Shown here: positions 11,533-19,797 of the stretch, piece after piece
How the letters are laid out: each line of letters opens with the position of its first letter
Numbering within the stretch: the first letter of the stretch is position 1
DNA from: CAZYMF01 sp964648215
GTDB lineage: Bacteria > Desulfobacterota > Binatia > HRBIN30 > JACQVA1
Length of the DNA: 64,000 bases
Direction of reading: 5' to 3'
Assembly: GCA_964648215.1 (NCBI GenBank)
Contig: CAZYMF010000001.1
Coordinates: 1 to 64,000, forward strand
Notes under the pieces: generated by a model
Seen by the model: only the letters and a program-made list of their open reading frames with translations
What the model was told of the DNA's origin: nothing
Database searches by the model: none
Made by a program: the position numbers and the translations under genes

Positions 11533-12282
11533 GTGAGCGAATCGACCTTCAAGAACGTGATCAAGTCGCACGGAGTGGAGGCGCCGGAGCCGGTCGACGA
11601 CTACCTGGCGGATCTCGATCGGATGATCGCGGCGATCATGGTCACGCGCGACCAGATCACCGCGGCCATCGGCCACGGCACGGCCGCGCGGCCCGTCGTC
11701 CGCCAGGTGGCCAAGGAGTACTACTACCTCGGTCGCTGGATGACGCCGGAGTTCGCCACCTTCATCGCCAACGCACCCGACGCCTGGGCGTTGACGGCGG
11801 AGCACTCCGAGCACTACGCGCACTGGTGCCAGAACTTCGCCGACGAGGCCGGCTACCTGCGCGACCCCAACCACGTGACGATGAAATGGGAGTGGTGCCA
11901 GCAGCTCGGCATCACGGCCGAAGAGCTCGAAGCCTACGTGCCGCTGCCGGAGACGATCGCCACCACGTGCACCATGCTCTACTACGTGCGGCGCTCGTAC
12001 GAAGAGGGTCTGGCGGTGTTCGGCTTCGCCGGCGAGCGGCTGGCGGCGCGCAGCGGCTACGCCAGGACCATGTACGAAGGGCTCAAGCGCCACTACGGCC
12101 TCGACGTCAGGAATTTCTCCGTGCACGCCTACGCCGAGCCCGATCACGGCGACAAGGCGGAGGCGCTGTTCCGCAAGGTGGCGCTGACCGCCGGCGTCCA
12201 GCGGCGCTGCCGCGAGGCGATCCGCAACGTGATGCTGGTGCGCGACGCGCGCACCAAGGCGCTCAACGCCTTGCTCGGCTGA
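11533..12282 (+). CDS. Heme-oxygenase-fold protein (TenA/PqqC/CADD-like, possible diiron oxidase)
   Basis: 249 residues from GTG 11533, six bases after a strong AAGGAGG. The all-helical sequence has the features of the PqqC/CADD/HDO branch: AKEYYYLGRWMTPEFATFIAN (about 60-80), then NFADEAGYLRDPNHVTMKW (E105, H114), and VHAYAEPDHGDKAEALF with H198, D204 and H205. These acidic and His residues are where metal-binding members carry ligands. Family chemistry ranges from PQQ closure to fatty-acid decarboxylation and p-aminobenzoate formation, so the reaction cannot be assigned. It is followed nine bases later by a thiolase-like gene and probably forms an operon with it. Confidence 0.8.
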   Translation: MSESTFKNVIKSHGVEAPEPVDDYLADLDRMIAAIMVTRDQITAAIGHGTAARPVVRQVAKEYYYLGRWMTPEFATFIANAPDAWALTAEHSEHYAHWCQNFADEAGYLRDPNHVTMKWEWCQQLGITAEELEAYVPLPETIATTCTMLYYVRRSYEEGLAVFGFAGERLAARSGYARTMYEGLKRHYGLDVRNFSVHAYAEPDHGDKAEALFRKVALTAGVQRRCREAIRNVMLVRDARTKALNALLG

Positions 12283-12291
12283 GAAAGGACC

Positions 12292-13452
12292 ATGCCGAGC
12301 GCCAGGCCCGTCGCCATTGTCGGCATCGGCTACTCCGACTTCGCCCGCTCGCTGGAGGCCGACGGCGACGCGCTGGCCATCGCCGCCTGTCACCAGGCTC
12401 TCGCCGACGCCGGACTGGCTGCGGCGGACGTCGACGGCATTGCGACCTATCTCGGCGCCTACGAGCACGCGGAGCTGTCGTCGGTGATTCCCGGCGTTGG
12501 CCTGAGCGAGGAGCGCCTCGAGCTGCGCGAGGACCTGATGGCGCTGGCGCCGGCGGCGATGACCAGCATCCACACCGCCGTCGAGGCCATCCGCAGCGGC
12601 CGTTGCGCGGTCGTGTTGACCTACAAGGCGAACAAGCGCAAGCGCGGCGTGCCGCCGGGGACCGGCAACGTCGCGCCGCGGATCGGCGGCATCCAGCAGT
12701 TCACCGTGCCCTACGGGCACACGATGACGGCGCAGTGGCTGGCGCTGTGGGCGATGCGGCACTTCTACGAGTACGGCACCACCAGCGAGCACCTCGGCCG
12801 TCTGGTAGTGACCACGCGCAAGCACGCCGGTCTGAACCCGCGGGCGACGCTGCGGGCGCCGCTGACGCTGGCGGAGTACTACCGCTCGCCGTGGATCAGC
12901 GAGCCGTTTCGCAAGCTCGACTGCGACTTCCCCATCGACGGCGCCGGCGCGCTGGTGCTCACCACCGTCGAGCGCGCCCGCGACCTGCGCCGGAAGCCGA
13001 TCTACGTCCTCGGCTGCGCCCGCCGCGACGGCACGATGGAGGAGTGGGAGATGTGGCCGGACCTGACGACGATGGCGTCGAAGGAGGTGTCCGATCGCGT
13101 CTGGCTGGAGTCGGGACTGAGCCCGCGGGACGTCGACGTCGCCGAGCTCTACGACGGCTTCTCGTTCCTGGCGTTGTGCTGGCTGGAGGATGCCGGCTTC
13201 TGCAAGAAGGGGGAGGGCGGCCCGTTCATCGCCGGGGGCGCCATCGAGCTCGACGGCTCGCTGCCGACCAACACGCACGGGGGCAATCTGTCGGAGGGAC
13301 GCAGCCATGGCATCGGCGCCGTGCTCGAAGCCGTGCAGCAGCTACGCGGGGCCTGCGGCGAGCGCCAGGTGCCCGACGCCAAGGTGGCCTTCGCCGCCAA
13401 CGGCGGCGGACCGATCGCCGGCGCGATGGTCCTCAGCCGCGATTTGCCGTGA
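12292..13452 (+). CDS. Thiolase-like / lipid-transfer protein lacking the usual nucleophile Cys
   Basis: 386 residues from ATG 12292 after AAAGGA. It has the thiolase fold of the SCP-x/Ltp branch: IVGIGYSDFARS, FPIDGAGALVLTTVERA, VDVAELYDGFSFLALCWLED and the glycine-rich NTHGGNLSEGRSHGIG. Around the position where thiolases carry the acylated cysteine, the sequence reads ALAPAAMTSIHTAVEAIRSG with no Cys. Ltp2-type retro-aldolases also lack it, but they normally pair with a DUF35 OB-fold protein that is not seen here. It may act on the same acyl substrate as the upstream heme-oxygenase-fold protein. Confidence 0.85.
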   Translation: MPSARPVAIVGIGYSDFARSLEADGDALAIAACHQALADAGLAAADVDGIATYLGAYEHAELSSVIPGVGLSEERLELREDLMALAPAAMTSIHTAVEAIRSGRCAVVLTYKANKRKRGVPPGTGNVAPRIGGIQQFTVPYGHTMTAQWLALWAMRHFYEYGTTSEHLGRLVVTTRKHAGLNPRATLRAPLTLAEYYRSPWISEPFRKLDCDFPIDGAGALVLTTVERARDLRRKPIYVLGCARRDGTMEEWEMWPDLTTMASKEVSDRVWLESGLSPRDVDVAELYDGFSFLALCWLEDAGFCKKGEGGPFIAGGAIELDGSLPTNTHGGNLSEGRSHGIGAVLEAVQQLRGACGERQVPDAKVAFAANGGGPIAGAMVLSRDLP

Positions 13453-13473
13453 GTCCGCGATAACGATAGGCAT

Positions 13474-13492
13474 CACAGGCTTCCAGCCTGTG
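13474..13492. repeat. Perfect 7-bp hairpin CACAGGC-TTCCA-GCCTGTG
   Basis: A perfect inverted repeat with a five-base loop just after the thiolase-like gene. Its core GGCTTCCAGCCTG recurs at 3800-3812. It may be a dispersed palindromic element or a weak terminator. Confidence 0.6.
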
Positions 13493-13549
13493 TCGTTCTT
13501 CCCCGCCCCGGCTTGCGCCGCTGCGGGCACTTCGGTACGAAGCCGCGCC

Positions 13550-14767
13550 ATGAAGGTGGATGTCGAGCAGGTTCCGGTGCGCGTGCCCGGTTTTCGTTTC
13601 GGCGGTGTCGCCTGCGGTCTGAAGGCGAGCAGGAAACGAGACATCGCGCTGATCGTCTCCGAGGTGCCGGCCACCGCTGTGGCGGCGTTCACCACCAACC
13701 GCGTCCAGGCCGCCCCGGTTCTCCTCGGCAAGGAGCGCCTGCGAGGTGGTCGGGCCCAGGCGGTGCTCGTCAACAGCGGCAACGCCAACGCCTATACGGG
13801 ACGAGACGGATTGCGGATCGCCCGCGAGATGTGCCGCCTCGCGGCGCGCGGTCTCGGGATCGCGGAGCGCCTGGTGATCCCCTCGTCGACGGGCCGCATC
13901 GGGGTGCAACTGCCGCAGGCGACGGTGCGCCGGGGGGTGAGGGCGGCTTGCAAGGACCTGAGCGCGGACGGCTTTCACCGCGCTCTCGAGGGCATGATGA
14001 CCACCGACTCGTTCCCCAAGTTCGCGGTCGAGGGGCTGACCATCGACGGCCGCGACATCACCGTCGCCGGTCTGGCGAAAGGCGCCGGCATGATCGCGCC
14101 GCGGATGGCGCCGCACGCGACGCTGCTCGGCTACGTGTTGACCGACGCGCGCGTCTCGCGGCCGGCGCTGCGCAGAATCCTGGAGCTGGCGCTGCCCCAA
14201 TCGTTCAACGCGGCGGTGGTAGACGGCGATACCAGCACCAACGACACCGTGGTGCTGCTCGCCAACGGCGTTGCCGGGAACCGGACCCTGACCGCGAACG
14301 CGCGCGAGTTTCCGGCCCTGGCCGGCGCGGTGGCGCGCATCATGCGCCGCCTGGCGCGGATGCTGGTGAAGGACGGCGAAGGCGCGACCAAGGTGATCGA
14401 CATCAACGTGCGCGGCGCGCGCAACGTGGCGGACGCCGAGCGCGTCGCCGACGCCATCGCCCGCTCGCCGCTGTGCAAGGCGGCGTTCTACGGCGGCGAC
14501 CCGTACACCGGACGCATCGTCTGCGCCGCCGGCTACAGCGGCGCGGTGTTCGACCCGGGACGGCTGGACGTCTTTCTCGACGACGTGCCGGTGGTGCGGC
14601 GCGGCGTCGAGATCGTCGGCCGCGTCGAGAAGCGCGCCGCCCGGGTGGTCGGCCAGCCCGAGTTCTCACTCACCCTCGATCTGCACGCGGGCCGCGCGGT
14701 GGGGCATCGGATGGCCTCGGATCTCAGCGTCGACTACGTCCGCTTCAACTCCGACTACCGCACGTGA
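13550..14767 (+). CDS. argJ: Glutamate N-acetyltransferase / amino-acid acetyltransferase ArgJ
   Basis: 405 residues. ArgJ self-cleaves to alpha and beta chains and recycles acetyl groups between N-acetylornithine and glutamate in arginine synthesis. Family motifs include NSGNANAYTGRDG, TDSFPKFAVEGL, KGAGMIAPRM, DGDTSTNDTVVLLANG, DGEGATKVIDINVRGA and the tail YVRFNSDYRT. The cleavage segment reads MAPHATLLGYVLTDA instead of the usual MATML. It has about three extra residues but keeps an Ala-Thr pair as the likely cleavage site. No other arg gene is adjacent, although ArgJ is often clustered. Confidence 0.95.
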   Translation: MKVDVEQVPVRVPGFRFGGVACGLKASRKRDIALIVSEVPATAVAAFTTNRVQAAPVLLGKERLRGGRAQAVLVNSGNANAYTGRDGLRIAREMCRLAARGLGIAERLVIPSSTGRIGVQLPQATVRRGVRAACKDLSADGFHRALEGMMTTDSFPKFAVEGLTIDGRDITVAGLAKGAGMIAPRMAPHATLLGYVLTDARVSRPALRRILELALPQSFNAAVVDGDTSTNDTVVLLANGVAGNRTLTANAREFPALAGAVARIMRRLARMLVKDGEGATKVIDINVRGARNVADAERVADAIARSPLCKAAFYGGDPYTGRIVCAAGYSGAVFDPGRLDVFLDDVPVVRRGVEIVGRVEKRAARVVGQPEFSLTLDLHAGRAVGHRMASDLSVDYVRFNSDYRT

Positions 14768-14796
14768 GAGAGACCCCGCGGGGGGGAATGCAACGG

Positions 14797-14822
14797 GGGG
14801 CCAGGTCGACCGACCTGGCCCC
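14797..14822. terminator. Likely bidirectional terminator hairpin
   Basis: A perfect 12-bp inverted repeat (arms 14797-14808 and 14811-14822) between convergent argJ and the minus-strand copper-type protein gene. The two-base centre means the real loop is probably four bases or more. No strong T-run follows. Confidence 0.6.
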
Positions 14823-14839
14823 TTGCGCTTGGGGGGCGG

Positions 14840-17269
14840 TTACCGTTGCATGTAGTAGGAGCCGAGGAGGATGAACATCTCGTCCTCGGTGCTGACGCCG
14901 CCGGTCAGGGTACAGGCGTCACAGCGTCCATCGCCGGCTCCCGGGCTGCTGTCACACGACTGATCGCGCGCCACCTGCCCGACGCCGCTGCACGGTTGGC
15001 CGACCAGGCCTTCGGCGCAGTGGGTGGGAATGCAGGTGAACAGCGCGTTCGGTGGCGTGGTCGATTTGCGTTTGACCTCGGCGGGATTGGTGAAGCCGTT
15101 GTCGTAGAGGGCGCAGTACTTGAACGTGCGCGTCGCCGGGTCCGCATCGTCGAAGGCGAGCGGCGGATCGTAGCGCAGCTTGACCGGGTCGTTGTAGACG
15201 AGGCTGGTGTAGATCAGCTCCCCGGCCGGGTTGAAGATGGTGAAGCGCTTGCCGTGCTTGTGCATGTGCGAGCTGAGCTCGAACAGCCGGGCCCCCTGCG
15301 GCAGCGTGTGGGTGTGGCAGTACTCGCGCTCCTGAAATGCGGGGACGTTCTGGACGAAGATGGCGCTGGTGTCGAAGATGCCCTGCACCGGATAGCGCTG
15401 GTCGGTGGCGAAATCGAAGTCGATCCAGGCGTGCATCGCCGAGTCCTGGTCGGTGAGGTTGAAGGCGTGGGAGTTCCACACCACGATGCCCTTCAGCGGC
15501 AGCTCCGCGTAGACGCCGTCGGGATAGACGATGTCGTCGACGGCCTTCTGCGTGCCGGTGAAGTTCGGCGCCTTGGCCTGGAAGTCGAAGGGGCCGAAGC
15601 CGATGCAGGCGACGCTGCGCACCGGCGGGCTGCCGCACTCGCCGTCGGCGCCGCAGGCGCCGGCCTGCGTCGGGTCGCAGGCCTGACCGGCGTTGGGGCC
15701 GCCCTTGCAGGTGAAGTCGCCCCACGAGGGGTCCATCCACGACTTCGAGCCGAGATAGAGGCTGACGATGATGTGATGGCTGAGCGGGTCCTGCGTGATC
15801 AGGTGACGGCTGTAGCGGAAGGTGTCACCGCCGGGGCCGCGAAACTGCGCCGGCACGACGCCGGGGCCGCTGAAGTCGTAGTAGCTGGCGAAGCAGACCT
15901 CGGTTTCGCTCTGCTTGGGGAGTGGATACGGCGGCATGCGCATCTCGGCGCCGGTGCCGAAAGCGGGCGGCGTCGGCGGCCGGATCTGGATCGGATCGGG
16001 CGGCGGAGCGCAGGCGTCGAGCAGGCCGGCGACGCCGGCGACGACGCCGGCGCGCGGCGCGCCATCGTGAATCCAGATGCGCATGGCCTCGAGCTCGTCG
16101 GCGCTCAGCGCCGGCTGCGGATCGAGCGGCATCGGGCTGCCGGGCACGCCGGTGCGACCGAGCGTCTTGGCCGCCAGCTTCAGCCACAGGAGGCTGAGCT
16201 CCTGCTCGCCCGGATCGACCCGTTTGAGCGGGCTGGCCAGGGAGGGGACGTCGACGAGGTTGTCGTACGAGACGCCGGCGCGCAGATCGAGGCCGCCCGA
16301 GCGCGCCTCGCCGTGGCACACCGCGTTGGTGCAGCCCTTCTGGTCGAAGATGGCCGTCTGGATGAGATCGTAGGTGGTGGGGAAGAACTCGCAGTTGTTG
16401 CGGGTGCAGTTGTTGTGACAGGTGTCGGTGTCGGTCGTGTTACCGTCGTCGCACTCCTCGCCCGGCTCCTTCACGCCGTTGCCGCACACTGCTGTCGGGC
16501 AGGTGACGGCACCCTGGATGTAGCCGGCGGAGATCAGGCAGTCGGCGCGCGACTGCGTCTGATCGAGGAAGGTGGCGAGAGACCTGTGGTACAGGTCGCC
16601 GAACAGGGAGCCGCAGGCCGCGTCGATCCGCTGCGTCGCGTGCTGGCGGATCCGCGAAGCGCGCGCGCTGGCGCTGGCCAGGCGCATCTGTTTGCGGCCG
16701 AGCGCCATGCCGCGCGCGGCGATGCGGTTCAGGCCGCGCGTGCGCTCGCGCAGCGTCGCGCCGATCAGGCGATCGGTCTCGCTGCCGACCGCGTCGACGC
16801 AGGCACGGTGATCGCTCGGCAGATCGGCGCCGCCGCCGTTGCTCACCGGGGCGTAGATCAGGGACATGGCGGCGGCCACCTCGTTGTCGCAGGCCTCGGC
16901 GGCGTCGGTGGCCGCGTCCTCGAGGCTGCTGAACTGGAGGATGCCGAGCTCGACCTCGTTGCACACGGCGGCGATGCGATCGCGAGCCTTCTGCTTGGCC
17001 GCCAGCACGACGGCATCGCGCGCGGGGGTGTCGCAGTTGCCGCCCGCCATCTGCGCCTCCATGCACCCCTGCTCGGCGGCGAGGACGTCGTTGAAGCAGG
17101 CGCGGGCGGCCAAGCCCATGATCCGCTGGCAGGCGGCGGTGCCGTGGTCGAAGTTGCCGTAGAAGCTCAGGTCCGGCGGCTCGCCGCCGTGGCCCCAGGC
17201 CGTTGCCGCGAAACCGAGAAACAGTGTCGCCAGGACCAAAGGCCCGGCGCGCTCAGCCGATCGTCGCAT
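14840..17269 (-). CDS. Exported PHM-like copper protein with c-heme-like and Cys-rich modules
   Basis: 809 residues with a Sec signal peptide (about 1-26, ending ATAWG). Order: a helical Ala/Arg-rich region (30-265); a Myxococcus-type Cys-rich repeat CGNGVKEPGEECDDGN; a c-type heme-like module with CTNAVCHG (CX4CH) and a downstream Met-Pro (GSPMPLD); then a C-terminal half with SHHIIVSLYLG, EREYCHTHTLPQG and SSHMHKHGKRF. The paired HH and HMH resemble copper sites of peptidylglycine/dopamine-type ascorbate-dependent monooxygenases. Further Cys pairs and a CTLTGGVSTEDEMFILLG tail follow. It is probably extracytoplasmic and may oxidise a substrate using copper with electrons passing through heme. 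The substrate is unknown. Confidence 0.85.
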   Translation of the reverse strand: MRRSAERAGPLVLATLFLGFAATAWGHGGEPPDLSFYGNFDHGTAACQRIMGLAARACFNDVLAAEQGCMEAQMAGGNCDTPARDAVVLAAKQKARDRIAAVCNEVELGILQFSSLEDAATDAAEACDNEVAAAMSLIYAPVSNGGGADLPSDHRACVDAVGSETDRLIGATLRERTRGLNRIAARGMALGRKQMRLASASARASRIRQHATQRIDAACGSLFGDLYHRSLATFLDQTQSRADCLISAGYIQGAVTCPTAVCGNGVKEPGEECDDGNTTDTDTCHNNCTRNNCEFFPTTYDLIQTAIFDQKGCTNAVCHGEARSGGLDLRAGVSYDNLVDVPSLASPLKRVDPGEQELSLLWLKLAAKTLGRTGVPGSPMPLDPQPALSADELEAMRIWIHDGAPRAGVVAGVAGLLDACAPPPDPIQIRPPTPPAFGTGAEMRMPPYPLPKQSETEVCFASYYDFSGPGVVPAQFRGPGGDTFRYSRHLITQDPLSHHIIVSLYLGSKSWMDPSWGDFTCKGGPNAGQACDPTQAGACGADGECGSPPVRSVACIGFGPFDFQAKAPNFTGTQKAVDDIVYPDGVYAELPLKGIVVWNSHAFNLTDQDSAMHAWIDFDFATDQRYPVQGIFDTSAIFVQNVPAFQEREYCHTHTLPQGARLFELSSHMHKHGKRFTIFNPAGELIYTSLVYNDPVKLRYDPPLAFDDADPATRTFKYCALYDNGFTNPAEVKRKSTTPPNALFTCIPTHCAEGLVGQPCSGVGQVARDQSCDSSPGAGDGRCDACTLTGGVSTEDEMFILLGSYYMQR

Positions 17270-17439
17270 TCCCCCCCCTATTGCCGTGGTCCGAGTCTAC
17301 CCAAACGAGACGGTCGCGCCAAGCAAATCGTGATCGACTGGCGGCGCAGGGGCGTGAACGGCCGCGGTGGCGGGCTGACCGGCGACGCTCCGCTCCGGCG
17401 TTGCCAGCCGTGGCGCCTTCCACTATGGGCTGCCGCAGG

Positions 17440-18510
17440 ATGCGTGTCGTTGCCGGCAGCGCCAAGGGGAGGCGCTTGAAGACGAGCCCCGGCCGGGCGA
17501 CGCGGCCGACCGCCGACCGGGTCAAGGAAGCGATCTTCAGCATTCTCGGCAGCCGGGTCGATCTCGCGGGCGCGGTGGTGCTCGATCTGTTCGCCGGCAG
17601 CGGCGCCCTGGGCATCGAGGCCCTCAGTCGCGGCGCCCGCGCGGCGGTATTCGTGGAGGAAGGGCGCTCGGCCTTGCGCGTCCTGCGCGAGAACCTGGCC
17701 GCCTGCGGCTTCGCGGAGCGCGCTCGCGTGCTGCCCCTGCCGGTGACCCAGGCGCTGCGGCGGCTGGCGCAGGGGAGCGAGCGCTTCGACGGCGTGCTGC
17801 TCGACCCGCCCTACGGCCAGGGTCTGGTGGCGGCGACGCTCGAGCGGTTGCGGACCGCCTCCGTTCTGCGGCCCGGCGCGTGGGTCGTCGTCGAGCATCA
17901 CGTCGACGAGCCGCCCCCGGCCGCGCCGATGGCATATTTGACGGCGCCGCATCGCTATGGAAAGACGGGCGTCACCGTATTGCGAGCCCCCGAGGAGTTG
18001 GACGACCGAGCCATGCAGCGAAAGGCAGTTTATCCCGGATCCTTCGATCCCATCACCAACGGCCACCTCGACATCGTGCGCCGGGCCCTGAACGTGTTCG
18101 ACGAGGTCATCGTGGCGGTGGCCTACAATCCGCACAAGGACAAGGCGCTGTTCACGCCGGCCGAGCGCGTGGAGATGATTCGCGAGTCGCTCGCCGACGT
18201 CGGCGAGCGGGTGACCACCGACAGCTTCGCGGGTCTGCTGGTCCACTACTGCGATCGCGTCGGTGCCTCGGTGGTGGTGCGCGGACTGCGCGCGGTGTCG
18301 GACTTCGAAGCCGAGTTCCAGATGGCGATGATGAACCACCACCTCAACTCGCGGGTGGAAACCTTCTTCATGATGGCGAGCGAGAGCTACTTCTACACCG
18401 CGTCGCGCCTGGTGAAGGAGGTGGCGGGCCTCGGTGGCGACGTCCGCGGGCTGGTGTCCGAGGCCGTGCACAAACGATTGCTCGCCAAGTTGCAGCAGCA
18501 GAAGATCTGA
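17440..18510 (+). CDS. rsmD-coaD: RsmD-CoaD fusion: 16S rRNA guanine methyltransferase plus phosphopantetheine adenylyltransferase
   Basis: A single uninterrupted frame of 356 residues. Residues 1-191 are RsmD (N2-methylation of G966 in 16S rRNA): MRVVAGSAKGRRLK, TRPTADRVKEAIFSIL, SAM motif DLFAGSGALGIEAL, catalytic DPPYGQG. Residues 192-356 are CoaD (4'-phosphopantetheine to dephospho-CoA): YPGSFDPITNGHLDIV, RGLRAVSDFEAEFQMA and the SEAVHKRLL tail. The two genes are common neighbours, but here no stop separates them. ATG 18013 with GAGGAG about 15 bases upstream could give a separate 165-residue CoaD. The start is placed at ATG 17440; ATG 17425 would add five residues. Confidence 0.93.
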   Translation: MRVVAGSAKGRRLKTSPGRATRPTADRVKEAIFSILGSRVDLAGAVVLDLFAGSGALGIEALSRGARAAVFVEEGRSALRVLRENLAACGFAERARVLPLPVTQALRRLAQGSERFDGVLLDPPYGQGLVAATLERLRTASVLRPGAWVVVEHHVDEPPPAAPMAYLTAPHRYGKTGVTVLRAPEELDDRAMQRKAVYPGSFDPITNGHLDIVRRALNVFDEVIVAVAYNPHKDKALFTPAERVEMIRESLADVGERVTTDSFAGLLVHYCDRVGASVVVRGLRAVSDFEAEFQMAMMNHHLNSRVETFFMMASESYFYTASRLVKEVAGLGGDVRGLVSEAVHKRLLAKLQQQKI

Positions 18511-18597
18511 GCCGGAGCTGGACTCTCACGCTCGTCGAAAGGCCGCGGGCGCCGCGTCATGGCGTGCCCCGGCAATTTGTGTTTTAGGAGCCTCATC

Positions 18598-19782
18598 ATG
18601 ACTCTGAGTGACCGTGTGCGGGCCATCAAGCCGTCCGCGACGATGGCGGTGACCGAGAAGGCGGCCACGCTGCGAGCGAAGGGGATCGAGCTGATCGACT
18701 TCGGCGCGGGCGAGCCGGACTTCGACACCCCGGCGCACATCAAGGAAGCGGCGGTGCGGGCCCTGGCGGCGGGGCAGACGAAGTACACGCCGGTGGGCGG
18801 CACGGCGGTGCTCAAGCAGGCGATCATCGCCAAGCTGAAGCGCGACAACGGCCTGAGCTACGAGCCCAGCGAGGTGATGGCCAGCTGCGGCGGCAAGCAC
18901 GCGCTCTACGTCGCCTTCCAGGTGCTGTTCGGTCCCGGCGACGAGGTCATCGTGCCGGCGCCCTACTGGGTGAGCTACCCCGACATGCTGGCGCTGGCCG
19001 GGGCCAAGGCGCGGATCGTCTCCACCCGCGAGGAGACGGGCTTCAAGCTGCGCCCCGAGGAGATCGAGGAGGCGATCTCGCCGGCGACGCGGGCGATCAT
19101 CCTGAACAGCCCCAGCAACCCCGCCGGCGTCGCCTACGACGAGGACGAGATGCGCGCCCTGATCGAGGTCATCCACCGGCGCAACCTCTTCGTCATCAGC
19201 GACGACGTCTACGAGATGATGGTGTACGGCGGGTTTCGCTGTGGGCGCGTGCTGCGGGTGCAGCCGGACCTGCGCGCCCGCACGCTGGTGGTGAACTCGG
19301 TGTCGAAGACCTACGCCATGACCGGCTGGCGCGTGGGTTACACCGCCGGCCCGCGCGAGGTGATCAAGGGCATGTCGACGCTGCAGGGGCAGATGACGTC
19401 GAACCCGACTTCGATCGCCCAGGCGGCGGCGGCCGAGGCCCTCGGCGGCGCGCAGGACTCCGTGCCGCCGATGATGGCGGAGTTCGCCCGGCGCCGCGAC
19501 TTCGTCGTCGGCGCTCTCAACGCCATCCCGGGCGTACGTTGCCCGATGCCCCAGGGGGCGTTCTACGTCTTTCCCAACGTCGGCGCCTACCTGAACCGCG
19601 GCGCCGCGGCGGCCAAGACGGGAGACGAGCTCGCCGCCTATCTGATCGAGGAGGCGCGGGTGGCCGTCGTCGGCGGCACGGACTTCGGCTATCCCGAGCA
19701 CATCCGCATCTCGTACGCGAACTCGATGGAGAACCTCGGCCGCGGCATCGAGCGGATGGCGGCCGCCCTGGCCAAGCTGTAA
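18598..19782 (+). CDS. Class I aspartate/aromatic-type aminotransferase (PLP)
   Basis: 394 residues from ATG 18598 behind TTTTAGGAG. It shows the fold-type I aminotransferase pattern of the AspB 1-beta/1-gamma group: GAGEPDFDTPAHIKEAA, PYWVSYPDM, LNSPSNPAGVAYDEDE, SDDVYEMMVYGG and the PLP lysine in NSVSKTYAMTGWRVGY, with a C-terminal arginine region HIRISYANS. It likely transaminates aspartate or glutamate with 2-oxo acids in the cytosol; prephenate activity is also possible in this subgroup. It begins 87 bases after the RsmD-CoaD fusion. Confidence 0.94.
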   Translation: MTLSDRVRAIKPSATMAVTEKAATLRAKGIELIDFGAGEPDFDTPAHIKEAAVRALAAGQTKYTPVGGTAVLKQAIIAKLKRDNGLSYEPSEVMASCGGKHALYVAFQVLFGPGDEVIVPAPYWVSYPDMLALAGAKARIVSTREETGFKLRPEEIEEAISPATRAIILNSPSNPAGVAYDEDEMRALIEVIHRRNLFVISDDVYEMMVYGGFRCGRVLRVQPDLRARTLVVNSVSKTYAMTGWRVGYTAGPREVIKGMSTLQGQMTSNPTSIAQAAAAEALGGAQDSVPPMMAEFARRRDFVVGALNAIPGVRCPMPQGAFYVFPNVGAYLNRGAAAAKTGDELAAYLIEEARVAVVGGTDFGYPEHIRISYANSMENLGRGIERMAAALAKL

Positions 19783-19797
19783 CGGCCGGCGGCCCGA

